Assembly (NCBI RefSeq): GCF_002025205.1
Contig: NZ_CP019947.1
Span: forward strand, 2,270,001 to 2,334,000
Direction: 5' to 3'
Length of the DNA stretch: 64,000 bases
Source of the DNA: Pseudomonas sp. CC6-YY-74
GTDB lineage: Bacteria > Pseudomonadota > Gammaproteobacteria > Pseudomonadales > Pseudomonadaceae
Part shown: piece by piece, positions 55,054-63,293 of the stretch
How the letters are laid out: each line of letters opens with the position of its first letter
How positions within the stretch are numbered: position 1 is the first letter of the stretch
Notes under the pieces: generated by a model
The model's database searches: none
What the model was told of the DNA's origin: nothing
What the model saw: the letters and a program-made list of their open reading frames with translations, nothing else
Program-made: the position numbers and the translations under genes

Positions 55054-55290
55054 ATGAGCACCATGAACATATCACTACCCGAAGCCTTGAAAAGCTTTGT
55101 CGATGAGCAGGTTAGCCAACGTGGCTACAGCACCAGTAGCGAGTACGTTCGCGAGCTGATTCGCAAGGATCATGATCGGCAACATCTGCGGGGCCTGCTT
55201 CTGGCTGGAGCGCAATCCGCCCCCACTGCGCCTGCCGATGGCGACTACTTCGAATCGCTACGCGCCAAGGTGCGGAACGCTCAGGGATGA
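55054..55290 (+). CDS. parD: ParD-like antitoxin (CopG/RHH family)
   Basis: A 78-residue antitoxin. The N-terminal ribbon-helix-helix (MNISLPEALKSFVDEQV) binds the operon promoter, and the family block GYSTSSEYVRELIRKDH follows. The C-terminal tail would wrap the toxin. The ATG at 55054 follows GGCGGATT; an upstream open frame to 55021 is not used. Its end overlaps parE by four bases (ATGA). Confidence 0.9.
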   Translation: MSTMNISLPEALKSFVDEQVSQRGYSTSSEYVRELIRKDHDRQHLRGLLLAGAQSAPTAPADGDYFESLRAKVRNAQG

Positions 55291-55616
55291 AGGCGAAACC
55301 GGTTATCCCGAGAGCACTGGCAAGCCAGGATGTTGATGACGCGATCAGCTTCTACCTGAGCGATGACACCGAACAGGCCGCACTTGGCTTCATTGATGCC
55401 TTGGAAAAGGCCTACCTCCACATTGGCCGTCATCCATCCGCTGGCTCAACCCGCTACGCCCATGAACTCGACCTGCCGGGGCTGCACTGCTGGCCGCTGA
55501 AGCGCTATCCGCACCTGGTGTTCTATGTAGAGCGCGACGATCACATTGACGTGTGGCGCGTACTCCACGGGATGAGGGATATTCCTGTTTGGCTGAGCGA
55601 AACCCCAACTCACTGA
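55287..55616 (+). CDS. parE: ParE/RelE superfamily toxin
   Basis: A 109-residue RelE/ParE-fold toxin with blocks ALGFIDALEKAYLHIGRHPSAG (core), LPGLHCWPLKRYPHLVFYVE and VWRVLHGMRDIP. ParE members poison DNA gyrase and RelE members cleave mRNA; the ParD partner favours the first. It is a two-gene stabilisation module, common on mobile elements, consistent with its place in the accessory region. Confidence 0.9.
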   Translation: MKAKPVIPRALASQDVDDAISFYLSDDTEQAALGFIDALEKAYLHIGRHPSAGSTRYAHELDLPGLHCWPLKRYPHLVFYVERDDHIDVWRVLHGMRDIPVWLSETPTH

Positions 55617-55703
55617 GGTATCGCCCGGCTCAGCATGCATAAACTGTTTCTTTGCGCTCGATCCAGAATAAATAAATCCTTTACGTTTCATCGACACTGC
55701 GGG

Positions 55704-56291
55704 CTAGTTTCGACTTCTATAATTCAGGTCTATCTGTTGCCTGCATCCTCTTCGTTCCAAGCTTCCGCTTTTGAAGATATCGCAGATATCTTTTCGATCT
55801 GTCTGCCCTATGACGGTAACCTTCATTTTCTGTTTTACAGGCTCGCTTGCGGCTTGAGTGGGCGCTTCTGGAAAGTTGAGGATGTTAATCGGATTGCTCG
55901 GTGTGTAGTTCCGATCATTGAAAGAAGTTTGGCGCGCCTGCGGCTTTTGCTCGGGTGTGCTCCCGCGAGGTACCCAGAGGGTGGCAGGCTCCGGTTTGTG
56001 TTGCGTGTATTGCGGTGCGATTGGCTGCCGCTGTTGTTGCTTGTACTGCGGTGCAATTAGCTGCTGCATGGGGGCTTGCTCTACAAACTGGGCAGGCTCA
56101 TCAAATACAGGCTGGTCGGCAAAGCGGATTGCCTTTTTGAGCTGCGCAACGTCAATCACGACTGGCTTAACAAAAATCAGCATCAACACACTGGTAATCA
56201 CCGAGCCGATTGCCACGATTGCTAGCGCTCGCGATGGACCTTGTTTTTTAGTGCGTAGGTATTCTGGTACATCATCTTCTTCGGCGTGCAT
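55704..56291 (-). CDS. Hypothetical single-pass membrane protein
   Basis: A 195-residue protein, not recognised. A short charged N terminus is followed by one membrane helix (about residues 23-44) and a low-complexity outer part rich in Gln and Pro with an imperfect repeat (LIAPQYKQQQRQ then PIAPQYTQHKPE). A small C-terminal domain follows (VTVIGQTDRKDICDIFKSG) with two Cys. Type II topology suggests a periplasmic C-terminal domain. AAGGAAGC ribosome-binding site. It lies between ParDE and the PARIS-like pair; function unknown. Confidence 0.6.
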   Translation of the reverse strand: MHAEEDDVPEYLRTKKQGPSRALAIVAIGSVITSVLMLIFVKPVVIDVAQLKKAIRFADQPVFDEPAQFVEQAPMQQLIAPQYKQQQRQPIAPQYTQHKPEPATLWVPRGSTPEQKPQARQTSFNDRNYTPSNPINILNFPEAPTQAASEPVKQKMKVTVIGQTDRKDICDIFKSGSLERRGCRQQIDLNYRSRN

Positions 56292-56359
56292 ATCTAGCTT
56301 CCTTGCATTAGTGAGAGGTCAGCCCCCCCTTTTCGCTACACTCAAACTATCCTACGAGC

Positions 56360-57235
56360 TCATATGTGAGCCATCATTGTTTCATAATGCTCTTTCAAAT
56401 GAGGAACCCCATCGAAATCCGCACTCTGCATAGCTTCAGCCATCATCTTATCCACAAAGTGCCTAGGAACATTCTTACACCCAGTAATACCCTTATAATA
56501 TTCACAAAAAATATGATAACAAAACATCGCGACCATCTTCCCATAACAGTCTGATTCCGGTGCAACTCGCTCCCCACCAAAATACCGAAGTGGCTCCGTT
56601 CTTCTTGCTTTAATATCGACAATAAGATTCCTAAACTTTTCTCTTTTGACTCTATACACCACCGGATTTGAAGTATCAATCAAAGCCCAGAAATTATTTC
56701 GATCCACACCCTTTATTTTTACAAGTCCACACAAGAGATCAACATAGACAATTCTATTAATCTCACTAAGAAATTCTTCAAAGCGTGACTCAATTTCACG
56801 CACACTTTTTTCTGTAATTTTCCCGGCTGGGTGGGCCGCCCCTAAAACCGATATTAAAAACCCTGATCGACATGCATCATTCTCCCAGCTATATCCATGC
56901 GTATAGAGAACATGAGGATGCTCGATTATTTCCCCTCGATATGAATCATAATCTCTATCAAAGACAGCTATTGAGTTCTCAATCAAGTTTGCAGCTATTT
57001 TTTCTGCATAGGGGCGCACGCACTCTTTCGAACCCAAAGACTTTATTTTTATTTTAACGCCAGGTAGAAAGCGCCGAAAAACACTTCGCCAAAAAATTGA
57101 ATCAATTGACCAAGTTTCATCATCACCCTCTGCAGGTTCTTTTGAAGGGTTCCCGCCTTCTGAATAAATCAAATAGTCAACATCGAAAAACGCATGAAAA
57201 TTAGAAAGCCCTGAATTACTTCTCAAAAACATCAT
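56360..57235 (-). CDS. ariB: DUF4435 effector, AriB-like (PARIS system)
   Basis: A 291-residue DUF4435/TOPRIM-type protein. LIYSEGG near residue 26 supplies the conserved Glu and AVFDRDYDSYRG (about 90-100) the Asp-rich TOPRIM motif. In PARIS the effector AriB is released by AriA on sensing a phage anti-restriction protein and cleaves host tRNA-Lys, and its Glu26 is essential as I recall; the Glu here has the same number. The start overlaps the ATPase stop by 4 bp. Codon use is AT-rich, unlike core genes, so it was acquired. Other DUF4435 systems exist, so PARIS is a strong inference rather than proof. Confidence 0.78.
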   Translation of the reverse strand: MMFLRSNSGLSNFHAFFDVDYLIYSEGGNPSKEPAEGDDETWSIDSIFWRSVFRRFLPGVKIKIKSLGSKECVRPYAEKIAANLIENSIAVFDRDYDSYRGEIIEHPHVLYTHGYSWENDACRSGFLISVLGAAHPAGKITEKSVREIESRFEEFLSEINRIVYVDLLCGLVKIKGVDRNNFWALIDTSNPVVYRVKREKFRNLIVDIKARRTEPLRYFGGERVAPESDCYGKMVAMFCYHIFCEYYKGITGCKNVPRHFVDKMMAEAMQSADFDGVPHLKEHYETMMAHI

Positions 57236-58494
57236 TTTATGCAGCGCTCCATGTTGATGAGGCTACTCTGATGCTCTCCTACTACATCTGGCGAATGTGT
57301 CGCGAAAATTATCTGGGCGGATGGATTTAGGCTCTTTATATTTTTTGCAAGCGATTCCTGCCATGCAACATGCAGAGAAATCTCTGGTTCGTCAGCCATA
57401 TAAATATATGTCTTACCTTCCTGTAGTAAAGCCTCACCCAAAATAATCAGAATCTGCTTCTCGCCAGACGATAGCTGTGTTGGCTTCAATACCTTACCAG
57501 AGAAAGTCGTAATTACAATTTCATTCCGCTCATTAATATGCAAAGTCTTTCTCTGCATGAGTTCATTCAATAGAGCAATGAAGAGATCCCTAGGAGCAAG
57601 AAGTTTCTTTTTATTAGAGGTTATGCTCTCCCAAGAATCTACGGTACTCTCAATTCTGTGTAGTGAAAAAAGGGCCATAATTTCAGTACTAGTGAGAGTC
57701 TCCCCAAGCTCCATTTTTTTACGTAAACGTTCCAAAATACTGAAGTGCGACTGAACTTTTTTCAAATAGTTTTTTCTATCAACTCGAAATTCAGAAAATA
57801 TTTGCACTAGCGCAGATTTTTCGCTTTCCAGTCTTGTATCAACCGGTATAGGAAACTCCTTATCCTCATCCTTAACGAGGAGAGACAAAAACACTTGCTC
57901 TTGAAAATCCTCATGCAGTAAATTTACTTTCTTACTTAATGCAGACAAATAGCGGATAAGTCTATTGGAGAAGTCTTCAAGCCTTACATCCAATGGATCA
58001 GCAACACTTTCGTTATCAATATTATTTATGCGCTGAACAGAAAGCCAAGTTAACGAAATCATTTCTCTCAGATGAGTAATTAGCGTTTTCCCCGCCGCTG
58101 CCTTTCCAGCCAATTGCATCCTTATAAAATATGAATGCCTATTAGCGCTCTCATATCCATCAATATCATTCAGCACATACGAATAGGGCTTATCCGATGA
58201 AGTCTCAAATATCTTGTAGTCGCAATGAAAGAAAGGGGCATCTCTATTTTTGGTAACCTCAATATAAGGCTTTTTCCTAGACCCGTATTCTTTCAGGACA
58301 ATTTTTATATAGTCAAAATCAAGTGAGGATAGATAATCGCTGTCTGCCAACAACACACCAGCCATCAACTTCAAAGCTGTTGACTTCCCCGACCCATTCG
58401 GCCCAATTATAAAGTTGTAGGAATCATTGGTCTTTATTAAAACCTCATGATCCCCCCAGAATCCTTTTATATAAATACTCTCAATGATATTCAT
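57232..58494 (-). CDS. ariA: AAA/ABC-type ATPase sensor, AriA-like (PARIS system)
   Basis: A 420-residue SMC/OLD-like ATPase. Walker A GPNGSGKST is at residues 31-39, a central coiled/helical insert spans about 150-300, then come signature LSSGEKQILIILGEAL, Walker B TYIYMADEPEISLH and H-loop FATHSPDVV. Such ATPases paired with DUF4435 proteins form PARIS, in which AriA is the scaffold and sensor. The ATG at 58494 follows GGGAATT; a TTG three codons upstream is an alternative. Strongly AT-rich compared with its surroundings, co-transcribed with the effector. Confidence 0.8.
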   Translation of the reverse strand: MNIIESIYIKGFWGDHEVLIKTNDSYNFIIGPNGSGKSTALKLMAGVLLADSDYLSSLDFDYIKIVLKEYGSRKKPYIEVTKNRDAPFFHCDYKIFETSSDKPYSYVLNDIDGYESANRHSYFIRMQLAGKAAAGKTLITHLREMISLTWLSVQRINNIDNESVADPLDVRLEDFSNRLIRYLSALSKKVNLLHEDFQEQVFLSLLVKDEDKEFPIPVDTRLESEKSALVQIFSEFRVDRKNYLKKVQSHFSILERLRKKMELGETLTSTEIMALFSLHRIESTVDSWESITSNKKKLLAPRDLFIALLNELMQRKTLHINERNEIVITTFSGKVLKPTQLSSGEKQILIILGEALLQEGKTYIYMADEPEISLHVAWQESLAKNIKSLNPSAQIIFATHSPDVVGEHQSSLINMERCIK

Positions 58495-58683
58495 GAATAC
58501 CAATTCCCTATTAGTAAATTTAGCTAGATTCGGCTACCGCACGTCCTGCACACGGACTAATGATGCTTAGAGTGTGCGCCTCCCTTTCTAAGACGCAGAC
58601 CATTGCGGGTCGTTCTTTTCGGCTTTCATGCTCTTGTCCTTTCTTTCGGGCGTACCAGCGTTTAATCACCTCTTGTGTAATCG

Positions 58684-58959
58684 CTATCCCGCGTTTTGAT
58701 TGGTCAAGTTTGAATTTGCCTCATCATATTCTGGACTGGTCTGCCCACACTCTGGCGCGACATGACCACTCACAATCCATAGAGCGAACCGAGGATAAAG
58801 CTTAACTATGGCCTCTATTTCTTCGGCCTTGATTTCTCTATTTCTCGCAGGGTTTTTAAGGTTATTCCACGTATAGCGACTTATCCCCGTCCGCTCCTCC
58901 AGCTCGGGAAGACGCATCCCTGAGCATTTCAAAATTTCTATAACCCGCTCTTTTATCAT
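58684..58959 (-). CDS. Phage-repressor-like HTH protein
   Basis: A 91-residue DNA-binding protein with one helix-turn-helix (LPELEERTGISRYTWNNLKN, about residues 17-36), resembling small XRE/phage repressors. The polar C terminus is short. It is divergent from a run of small HTH genes at 59.1 kb, and four GGATCA/TGATCC half-sites lie between, as in lysogeny-type control regions. The ATG at 58959 precedes the HTH; an upstream TTG at 58989 is possible. It is oriented toward the PARIS pair but 190 bp away from it. Confidence 0.72.
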   Translation of the reverse strand: MIKERVIEILKCSGMRLPELEERTGISRYTWNNLKNPARNREIKAEEIEAIVKLYPRFALWIVSGHVAPECGQTSPEYDEANSNLTNQNAG

Positions 58960-58992
58960 AATCAAATGATCTATTTGTGATATATCCAATAT

Positions 58993-59039
58993 GGATCAAT
59001 CATGGCATGATCCGTTTCAAGCTGATCCAAAACGGATCA
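58993..59039. promoter_or_regulatory. Operator-like cluster of four GGATCA half-sites
   Basis: GGATCA (58993-58998), TGATCC (59008-59013), TGATCC (59023-59028) and GGATCA (59034-59039) form two inverted pairs with spacers of 9 and 5 bp. They occupy the divergent promoter region between the repressor-like gene and the HTH genes. The repressor-like product is the likely ligand (inference). Confidence 0.7.
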
Positions 59040-59087
59040 TGCGAAACTGAATCGTCTTGCAATGACACGAATAGTGACGGAACGAGC

Positions 59088-59303
59088 ATGGAACTGGAAG
59101 AGCTAGAACCTTCAAAGCTGATTGGCCCCCAACAGGACGTTGAAACCGTCGAGTCCTGGGCTGAGCGTAACGGCCTCTCATGCGGAACGGCTCGCGCCTG
59201 GGCTTATAAAGGGGTGATCCCCACCATCAAGCTCGGCAAGCGCCGCATGCTCAATAGCGCCCTGCTCCGTAGCTGGCTCCTAGAGCAGGGGTGGACGGCA
59301 TGA
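59088..59303 (+). CDS. Excisionase/AlpA-like HTH protein 1
   Basis: A 71-residue winged-helix/MerR-like DNA-binding protein. The recognition helix region is CGTARAWAYKGVIPTIKLGK, and RRMLNSALLRSWL follows. These are features of excisionase or AlpA-type factors of integrative elements. The ATG at 59088 has GGAAC upstream; its TGA overlaps the next ATG (ATGA). First of four tightly overlapping small genes. Confidence 0.72.
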   Translation: MELEELEPSKLIGPQQDVETVESWAERNGLSCGTARAWAYKGVIPTIKLGKRRMLNSALLRSWLLEQGWTA

Positions 59304-59449
59304 CTGCACGCCTCTGTAGTCAAGAAGCCTTTGCGGAAATGACGGGTGTTTCAGTGGATACGGTACACGCCTGGGTTCTGCGTGGTGCCATCCCCAGCGT
59401 GAAGCTCGGGCACTGTCGGCTGATTAACCTTGCGGGGTTGAACCTATGA
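59300..59449 (+). CDS. Excisionase-like HTH protein 2
   Basis: A 49-residue protein, a shorter relative of its upstream neighbour: EMTGVSVDTVHAWVLRGAIP aligns with the same HTH, and SVKLGHCRLINL with IKLGKRRMLNS. Tandem HTH paralogues like this suggest duplication within the element. Overlaps its neighbours by four bases on each side (ATGA both times). Confidence 0.68.
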   Translation: MTARLCSQEAFAEMTGVSVDTVHAWVLRGAIPSVKLGHCRLINLAGLNL

Positions 59450-59604
59450 GCCGCACAGACCCGCAATTCAAGCTGCGCATGCCCACTGAGCTTCATGCCC
59501 AGCTAGAGCAAATCGCTAAAGAGGCTCGCCGCAGCCTGAATGCTGAAATCGTCCTTCGCCTTGAAGCGACCTTTGCCCAGGCAAAGCAGGAGGTTTCCCA
59601 GTGA
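59446..59604 (+). CDS. Arc-family ribbon-helix-helix DNA-binding protein
   Basis: A 52-residue Arc/Mnt-like protein. FKLRMPTELHAQLEQIAKEA and RRSLNAEIVLRLEATF are the classical strand-helix-helix of phage Arc repressors. It probably regulates element genes together with the two HTH proteins. Its TGA overlaps a GTG of a short following frame. Confidence 0.75.
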   Translation: MSRTDPQFKLRMPTELHAQLEQIAKEARRSLNAEIVLRLEATFAQAKQEVSQ

Positions 59605-59681
59605 TCTACGCCACCTCTCAGCGCCCAGCCGAGGGCATGACCTATGACCTCACTCAGCTCATCGACACTTGGCCAGTCTGA
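59601..59681 (+). CDS. Truncated last frame of the element
   Basis: A 26-residue frame starting GTG, overlapping the Arc gene stop (GTGA), with a GGAGG nearby at 59590-59594. It runs into a TGA immediately before the tRNA-Ser terminator. It looks like the beginning of a gene cut at the element-chromosome junction. Unrecognised; low certainty. Confidence 0.35.
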   Translation: MIYATSQRPAEGMTYDLTQLIDTWPV

Positions 59682-59684
59682 AAC

Positions 59685-59720
59685 GAAAAAGCCCCCGAAA
59701 TTCTATGAATTTCGGGGGCT
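59685..59720 (-). terminator. Rho-independent terminator of tRNA-Ser
   Basis: A perfect 14-bp stem AGCCCCCGAAATTC/GAATTTCGGGGGCT (59690-59703, 59707-59720) with a 3-base loop and a T run on the minus strand (complement of 59685-59690). It is 14 bp past the tRNA 3' end and could also end transcripts from the small HTH genes. Confidence 0.92.
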
Positions 59721-59733
59721 TAGACGTGCGATA

Positions 59734-59823
59734 TGGCGGGAAGATAGGGATTTGAACCCTAGGAACTGTCGCCAGTTCAACGGATTTCGAATCCGTCCCG
59801 TTCGGCCACTCCGGCATCTTCCC
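59734..59823 (-). tRNA. tRNA-Ser (anticodon CGA)
   Basis: A 90-nt class II tRNA with CCA encoded at 59734-59736, a long variable arm and anticodon loop TTCGAAA (Ser, UCG codon). Its 3' end faces the accessory region, the usual integration site for tRNA-targeting elements. In P. aeruginosa I also recall a tRNA-Ser beside purC. Confidence 0.96.
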
Positions 59824-59991
59824 GTGGCGGCGCGCATGATAGCAGTACAAGCCTGTTTGGCGAAGCCCAATTGGTAGAATTTTTCGCATACATTCAGATG
59901 CTTGCGCTGGCGGGCCGGGTAGGTGCGTTCTGCCGCGGCCTGGCAGACTGCGCTGAAACGGCTTGAGCGAGCATGCAGCCGCAGCAAAGAT

Positions 59992-60017
59992 TTCGCGGGC
60001 ATGGCCCGCTCCTACGG
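59992..60017. repeat. REP-like unit near purC
   Basis: TTCGCGGGCATGGCCCGCTC plus CTACGG is the inverse of the unit at 19405-19429. A single copy in the 270-bp region between tRNA-Ser and purC, which shows no gene. Confidence 0.65.
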
Positions 60018-60094
60018 GGCGCGCCGCAGCGCGCTGCGAGCGCCCCAGGAAAAAGAGACGCCTCAGCGCCTCTCCTGTGCCGCCCAGTGGTCGA

Positions 60095-60964
60095 TCAGAC
60101 GGTCAGGCGGGTCAGCGCCTCGCGGTATTTGTCAGCGGTCTTCTGCGCGACCTCGGCCGGGACGGCCGGGGCCGGGGGTTCTTTGTTCCAGCCGGTGGAC
60201 TCCAGCCAGTCGCGCACGAACTGTTTGTCGAAGCTCGGCGGGTTCTTGCCTTCGACGTAGCTGTCCGCTGGCCAGAAGCGGCTGGAGTCGGGGGTCAGCA
60301 CTTCGTCCATCAGGGTCAGGGTGCCGTTTTCGTCCAGGCCGAATTCGAACTTGGTGTCGGCGATGATAATGCCGCGGGTGGCAGCGTATTCGACGGCGGC
60401 GCTGTACAGGGCGATGGAGGTATCACGCACCTGGGCGGCCAGTTCATCGCCGATGATCGTTGCGCACTGCTCGAAGGAGATGTTCTCGTCGTGGTCGCCA
60501 ACCGCGGCCTTGGTCGAAGGGGTGAAAATCGGTTGCGGCAGCTTGGAGGCTTCCTGCAACCCAGCTGGCAGCTGGATGCCGCAAACGGTGCCGCTGTTCT
60601 GGTATTCCTTCCAGCCGGAACCGGCGATGTAGCCGCGCACGATGGCTTCCACGGCAACCGGCTTGAGGCGCTTGGCGACTACCGCGCGCCCTTCCACCAG
60701 CGGCAACTCGGCAGCCGACACCACATCTTCGACCTTGTCGCCGGTGAAGTGGTTGGGTACCAGGCCGGCCAACTTGGCGAACCAGAAGTTGGAAATCGCG
60801 GTGAGGATCTTGCCCTTGTCCGGGATCGGCTCGGCAAGGATCACATCGAAGGCCGAGAGGCGGTCGGTGGCGACCATCAGCATGCGCTTGTCGTCGATTT
60901 CGTAGAGGTCGCGGACTTTGCCCGAGTAGATCTTCTTCAGGCTCAGGGTTGCAGGAGTGGTCAT
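60095..60964 (-). CDS. purC: SAICAR synthetase, long (eukaryote-like) form
   Basis: Phosphoribosylaminoimidazole-succinocarboxamide synthase of purine synthesis, 289 residues. [57 protein letters not shown] and [11 protein letters not shown] belong to the longer type related to yeast Ade1. Most Pseudomonas purC products I know have about 236 residues. It stands in the expected place downstream of bamC, but the metallo-beta-lactamase-fold gene usually between them is missing. The active-site blocks are intact. Confidence 0.93.
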   Translation of the reverse strand: MTTPATLSLKKIYSGKVRDLYEIDDKRMLMVATDRLSAFDVILAEPIPDKGKILTAISNFWFAKLAGLVPNHFTGDKVEDVVSAAELPLVEGRAVVAKRLKPVAVEAIVRGYIAGSGWKEYQNSGTVCGIQLPAGLQEASKLPQPIFTPSTKAAVGDHDENISFEQCATIIGDELAAQVRDTSIALYSAAVEYAATRGIIIADTKFEFGLDENGTLTLMDEVLTPDSSRFWPADSYVEGKNPPSFDKQFVRDWLESTGWNKEPPAPAVPAEVAQKTADKYREALTRLTV

Positions 60965-60994
60965 GTCGGGATTTCCGTCTTTAGCAAACGAAAC

Positions 60995-61019
60995 AGGCGA
61001 AACCCACCGGGTTTCGCCT
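60995..61019 (-). terminator. Hairpin between bamC and purC
   Basis: A perfect 11-bp stem AGGCGAAACCC/GGGTTTCGCCT (60995-61005, 61009-61019) with a 3-base loop. The minus strand continues TGTTTCGTTTGC, a weak T run. It separates bamC from purC and may end the dapA-bamC transcript. Confidence 0.65.
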
Positions 61020-61050
61020 ATCGGTATTACGACGCAGGAACAGCCTGGGC

Positions 61051-62169
61051 TTAGCCAAGGCTCTCTTGAATCAGAGCCAGGATGCGACGTGCCACATCGG
61101 CTGGCGCCACGGTGTTCAGGTCTTTTTCCACGGTGACCTGGACGCTGTCGCCGACCGGGGTCAGGCGTACCTGGTAACGCTCGGCACGCGCATCGATTTC
61201 TTCCTTGTCCGGCTTACCACCGAACAGGCTAGAGAAGAAGCCCGGCTCTTCGCCCTTCTTCTGCGTACCTTCGGCCAGGTTGATGTAGTACACACCGAGA
61301 CTGCGGTTGAGGTCGTCGATGCGCACATCGGCCGTTTCCAGGGAGCGACCGACACCGGACCAAGCACGATCGAAATCGGCACCGAGGTTCAACACCGGAT
61401 TGCCGTTACCGTCTTCCGACAGGCTGACGCGGCTCGGCGCATCGAAGTCGCGGGCGGCCAGCAGCGATACGGAACCGCCCTGCTCGGCACTGCGCGCCAT
61501 GCTCACCAGCATGTCGTCGAGTAGCGCGGCTTCCAGGCTGGCGTTGCCACTGCCGCTGGCGAAGGCCACATCGGCGGTGCTGCCCGCTGGACGCTCGGCA
61601 CTGAGCACGAAGACTTCGCTGGTATTGCGTTGCACGCCTGGCTCGACACGCACCCGCACGCGGGTTTCGGCATCCGCTGCCAGGCCCGGCACACGACTGC
61701 TCAGGCGCCGCGCCATGGCTGCAGACAGCTGATCAACGCGCTGCCAGGCGGTGACGAATTCGCCGATCTGCGGACGCTCCTCGGCAATCTTGAAACCGTT
61801 GTCTTCGAAGAATTGGCGGGCGATCGGCCAGACTTCGCCCGGCACGCGCTGACCGACCAGCCAGCGTGACTCGCCGCTTTTCTGCAAACTGAACTCGCTG
61901 GCATCGGCACGCACGACCAGCGGCTGCGGGCGCGGGACTTCGAATTCACCCTCGGCCGTGCTGCTGGCAACCTGAGCCGGCACCGGCAACAACGGATCGA
62001 GGCGCTTGGCCTCGACGTTCGCCGGCAACTGCATGGGTGCGGTTTGCCGAGCGATGAGGTAGTCGCTGCCGCGATCACGGAAATAGCCATCTTCACCATA
62101 GATCCAGCCACAACCGCTGGCACTGGAGATGATCAGAGCAAGTGCGGAGAGTCCGCCCAGTCGCTTCAT
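61051..62169 (-). CDS. bamC: Outer-membrane assembly lipoprotein BamC
   Basis: BAM-complex lipoprotein (NlpB) of 372 residues that helps fold outer-membrane proteins. The signal peptide ends SASGC with the lipidated Cys at residue 20. A flexible N-terminal lasso ([15 protein letters not shown]) contacts BamD, and two helix-grip domains follow. It lies 17 bp downstream of dapA, as in enterobacteria and pseudomonads. Confidence 0.95.
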   Translation of the reverse strand: MKRLGGLSALALIISSASGCGWIYGEDGYFRDRGSDYLIARQTAPMQLPANVEAKRLDPLLPVPAQVASSTAEGEFEVPRPQPLVVRADASEFSLQKSGESRWLVGQRVPGEVWPIARQFFEDNGFKIAEERPQIGEFVTAWQRVDQLSAAMARRLSSRVPGLAADAETRVRVRVEPGVQRNTSEVFVLSAERPAGSTADVAFASGSGNASLEAALLDDMLVSMARSAEQGGSVSLLAARDFDAPSRVSLSEDGNGNPVLNLGADFDRAWSGVGRSLETADVRIDDLNRSLGVYYINLAEGTQKKGEEPGFFSSLFGGKPDKEEIDARAERYQVRLTPVGDSVQVTVEKDLNTVAPADVARRILALIQESLG

Positions 62170-62186
62170 GCGTAGTATTTCCTCAA

Positions 62187-63065
62187 TTAAACCAAAACGC
62201 CGGACTGGCGCAGGGCCTGACGCAGCGGTTCATGACAACGCGGGCTGAGCCAGGTCAGCGGCAAACGGATACCGTCCGGCATCATGCCCATTTCATGCAG
62301 GGCAAATTTCACCGGAATCGGGCTGGACTCGATAAACAAGGCCTTGTGCAGCGGCATCAGACGATCATTGATGGCGCGCGCAGTCGCGGCATCGCCGGCC
62401 ATGGCAGCGGCACACATGTCGCTCATGGCGCGTGGCGCGACGTTGGCGGTCACCGAGATGTTGCCCTTGCCGCCCATCAGCATCAGTTCGACGGCGGTGG
62501 CGTCATCGCCGGAATACACCAGGAAATCCTTGCTCACCCGATCCAGGACTTCCTGGCCGCGCTGCAGGTCGCCGGTGGCTTCCTTGATACCGATGATGTT
62601 GGCGATCTTCGCCAGGCGCTCGACCGTTTCCGGCAGCATGTCGCACACGGTGCGACCCGGCACGTTGTAGAGAATCTGCGGGATGGCCACCGACTCGGCG
62701 ATATGCCGGAAGTGCAGGTACAGGCCTTCCTGGGTCGGCTTATTGTAATAAGGAGTGACCAGCAGGCAGGCATCGGCGCCCACATCCTTGGCGGCGCGCG
62801 TCAGCTCGACCGACTCGCGCGTGGAATTGCCACCCGTGCCGGCGATCACCGGGATGCGCCCGGCAACTTGAGCGACCACACGTCGGATCACTTCGATGTG
62901 TTCGGACACTTCCAACGTGGCCGACTCGCCGGTGGTACCGACCGCGACGATGGCGTTGGTGCCCTCTTGCAGGTGGAAATCCACCAGTTTGCTCAGGCTG
63001 TCCCAATCGAGACCACCTTGTGCATCCATGGGCGTGACCAGTGCCACCATACTGCCCGCAATCAT
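62187..63065 (-). CDS. dapA: 4-hydroxy-tetrahydrodipicolinate synthase
   Basis: Condenses pyruvate and aspartate semialdehyde in lysine/diaminopimelate synthesis; 292 residues, normal length. The Schiff-base Lys is in [11 protein letters not shown] near residue 161. [20 protein letters not shown] and YNVPGRT complete the active site. Divergent from gcvR; upstream of bamC. Confidence 0.97.
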   Translation of the reverse strand: MIAGSMVALVTPMDAQGGLDWDSLSKLVDFHLQEGTNAIVAVGTTGESATLEVSEHIEVIRRVVAQVAGRIPVIAGTGGNSTRESVELTRAAKDVGADACLLVTPYYNKPTQEGLYLHFRHIAESVAIPQILYNVPGRTVCDMLPETVERLAKIANIIGIKEATGDLQRGQEVLDRVSKDFLVYSGDDATAVELMLMGGKGNISVTANVAPRAMSDMCAAAMAGDAATARAINDRLMPLHKALFIESSPIPVKFALHEMGMMPDGIRLPLTWLSPRCHEPLRQALRQSGVLV

Positions 63066-63293
63066 GCAACCACTCCTGCCGGAAAAAAGAGAGCGGTAAT
63101 GGTACTGGCGCCATCCACCTTGTACAAGCGAAGGAAAAGGCCGATCGGCAAGTGCGGCGACTGGGCGAGCAACCCGGCATTCCTTTCACTCATCCATTTA
63201 CTGGCATTCCCCTGAGCTGCGCTTTTCGCTACCCTTCCGGCTTTGCTCGGTACTCATTAGTGGGCCGAGCGTTCATCGCTCTAGGAATGCTGC

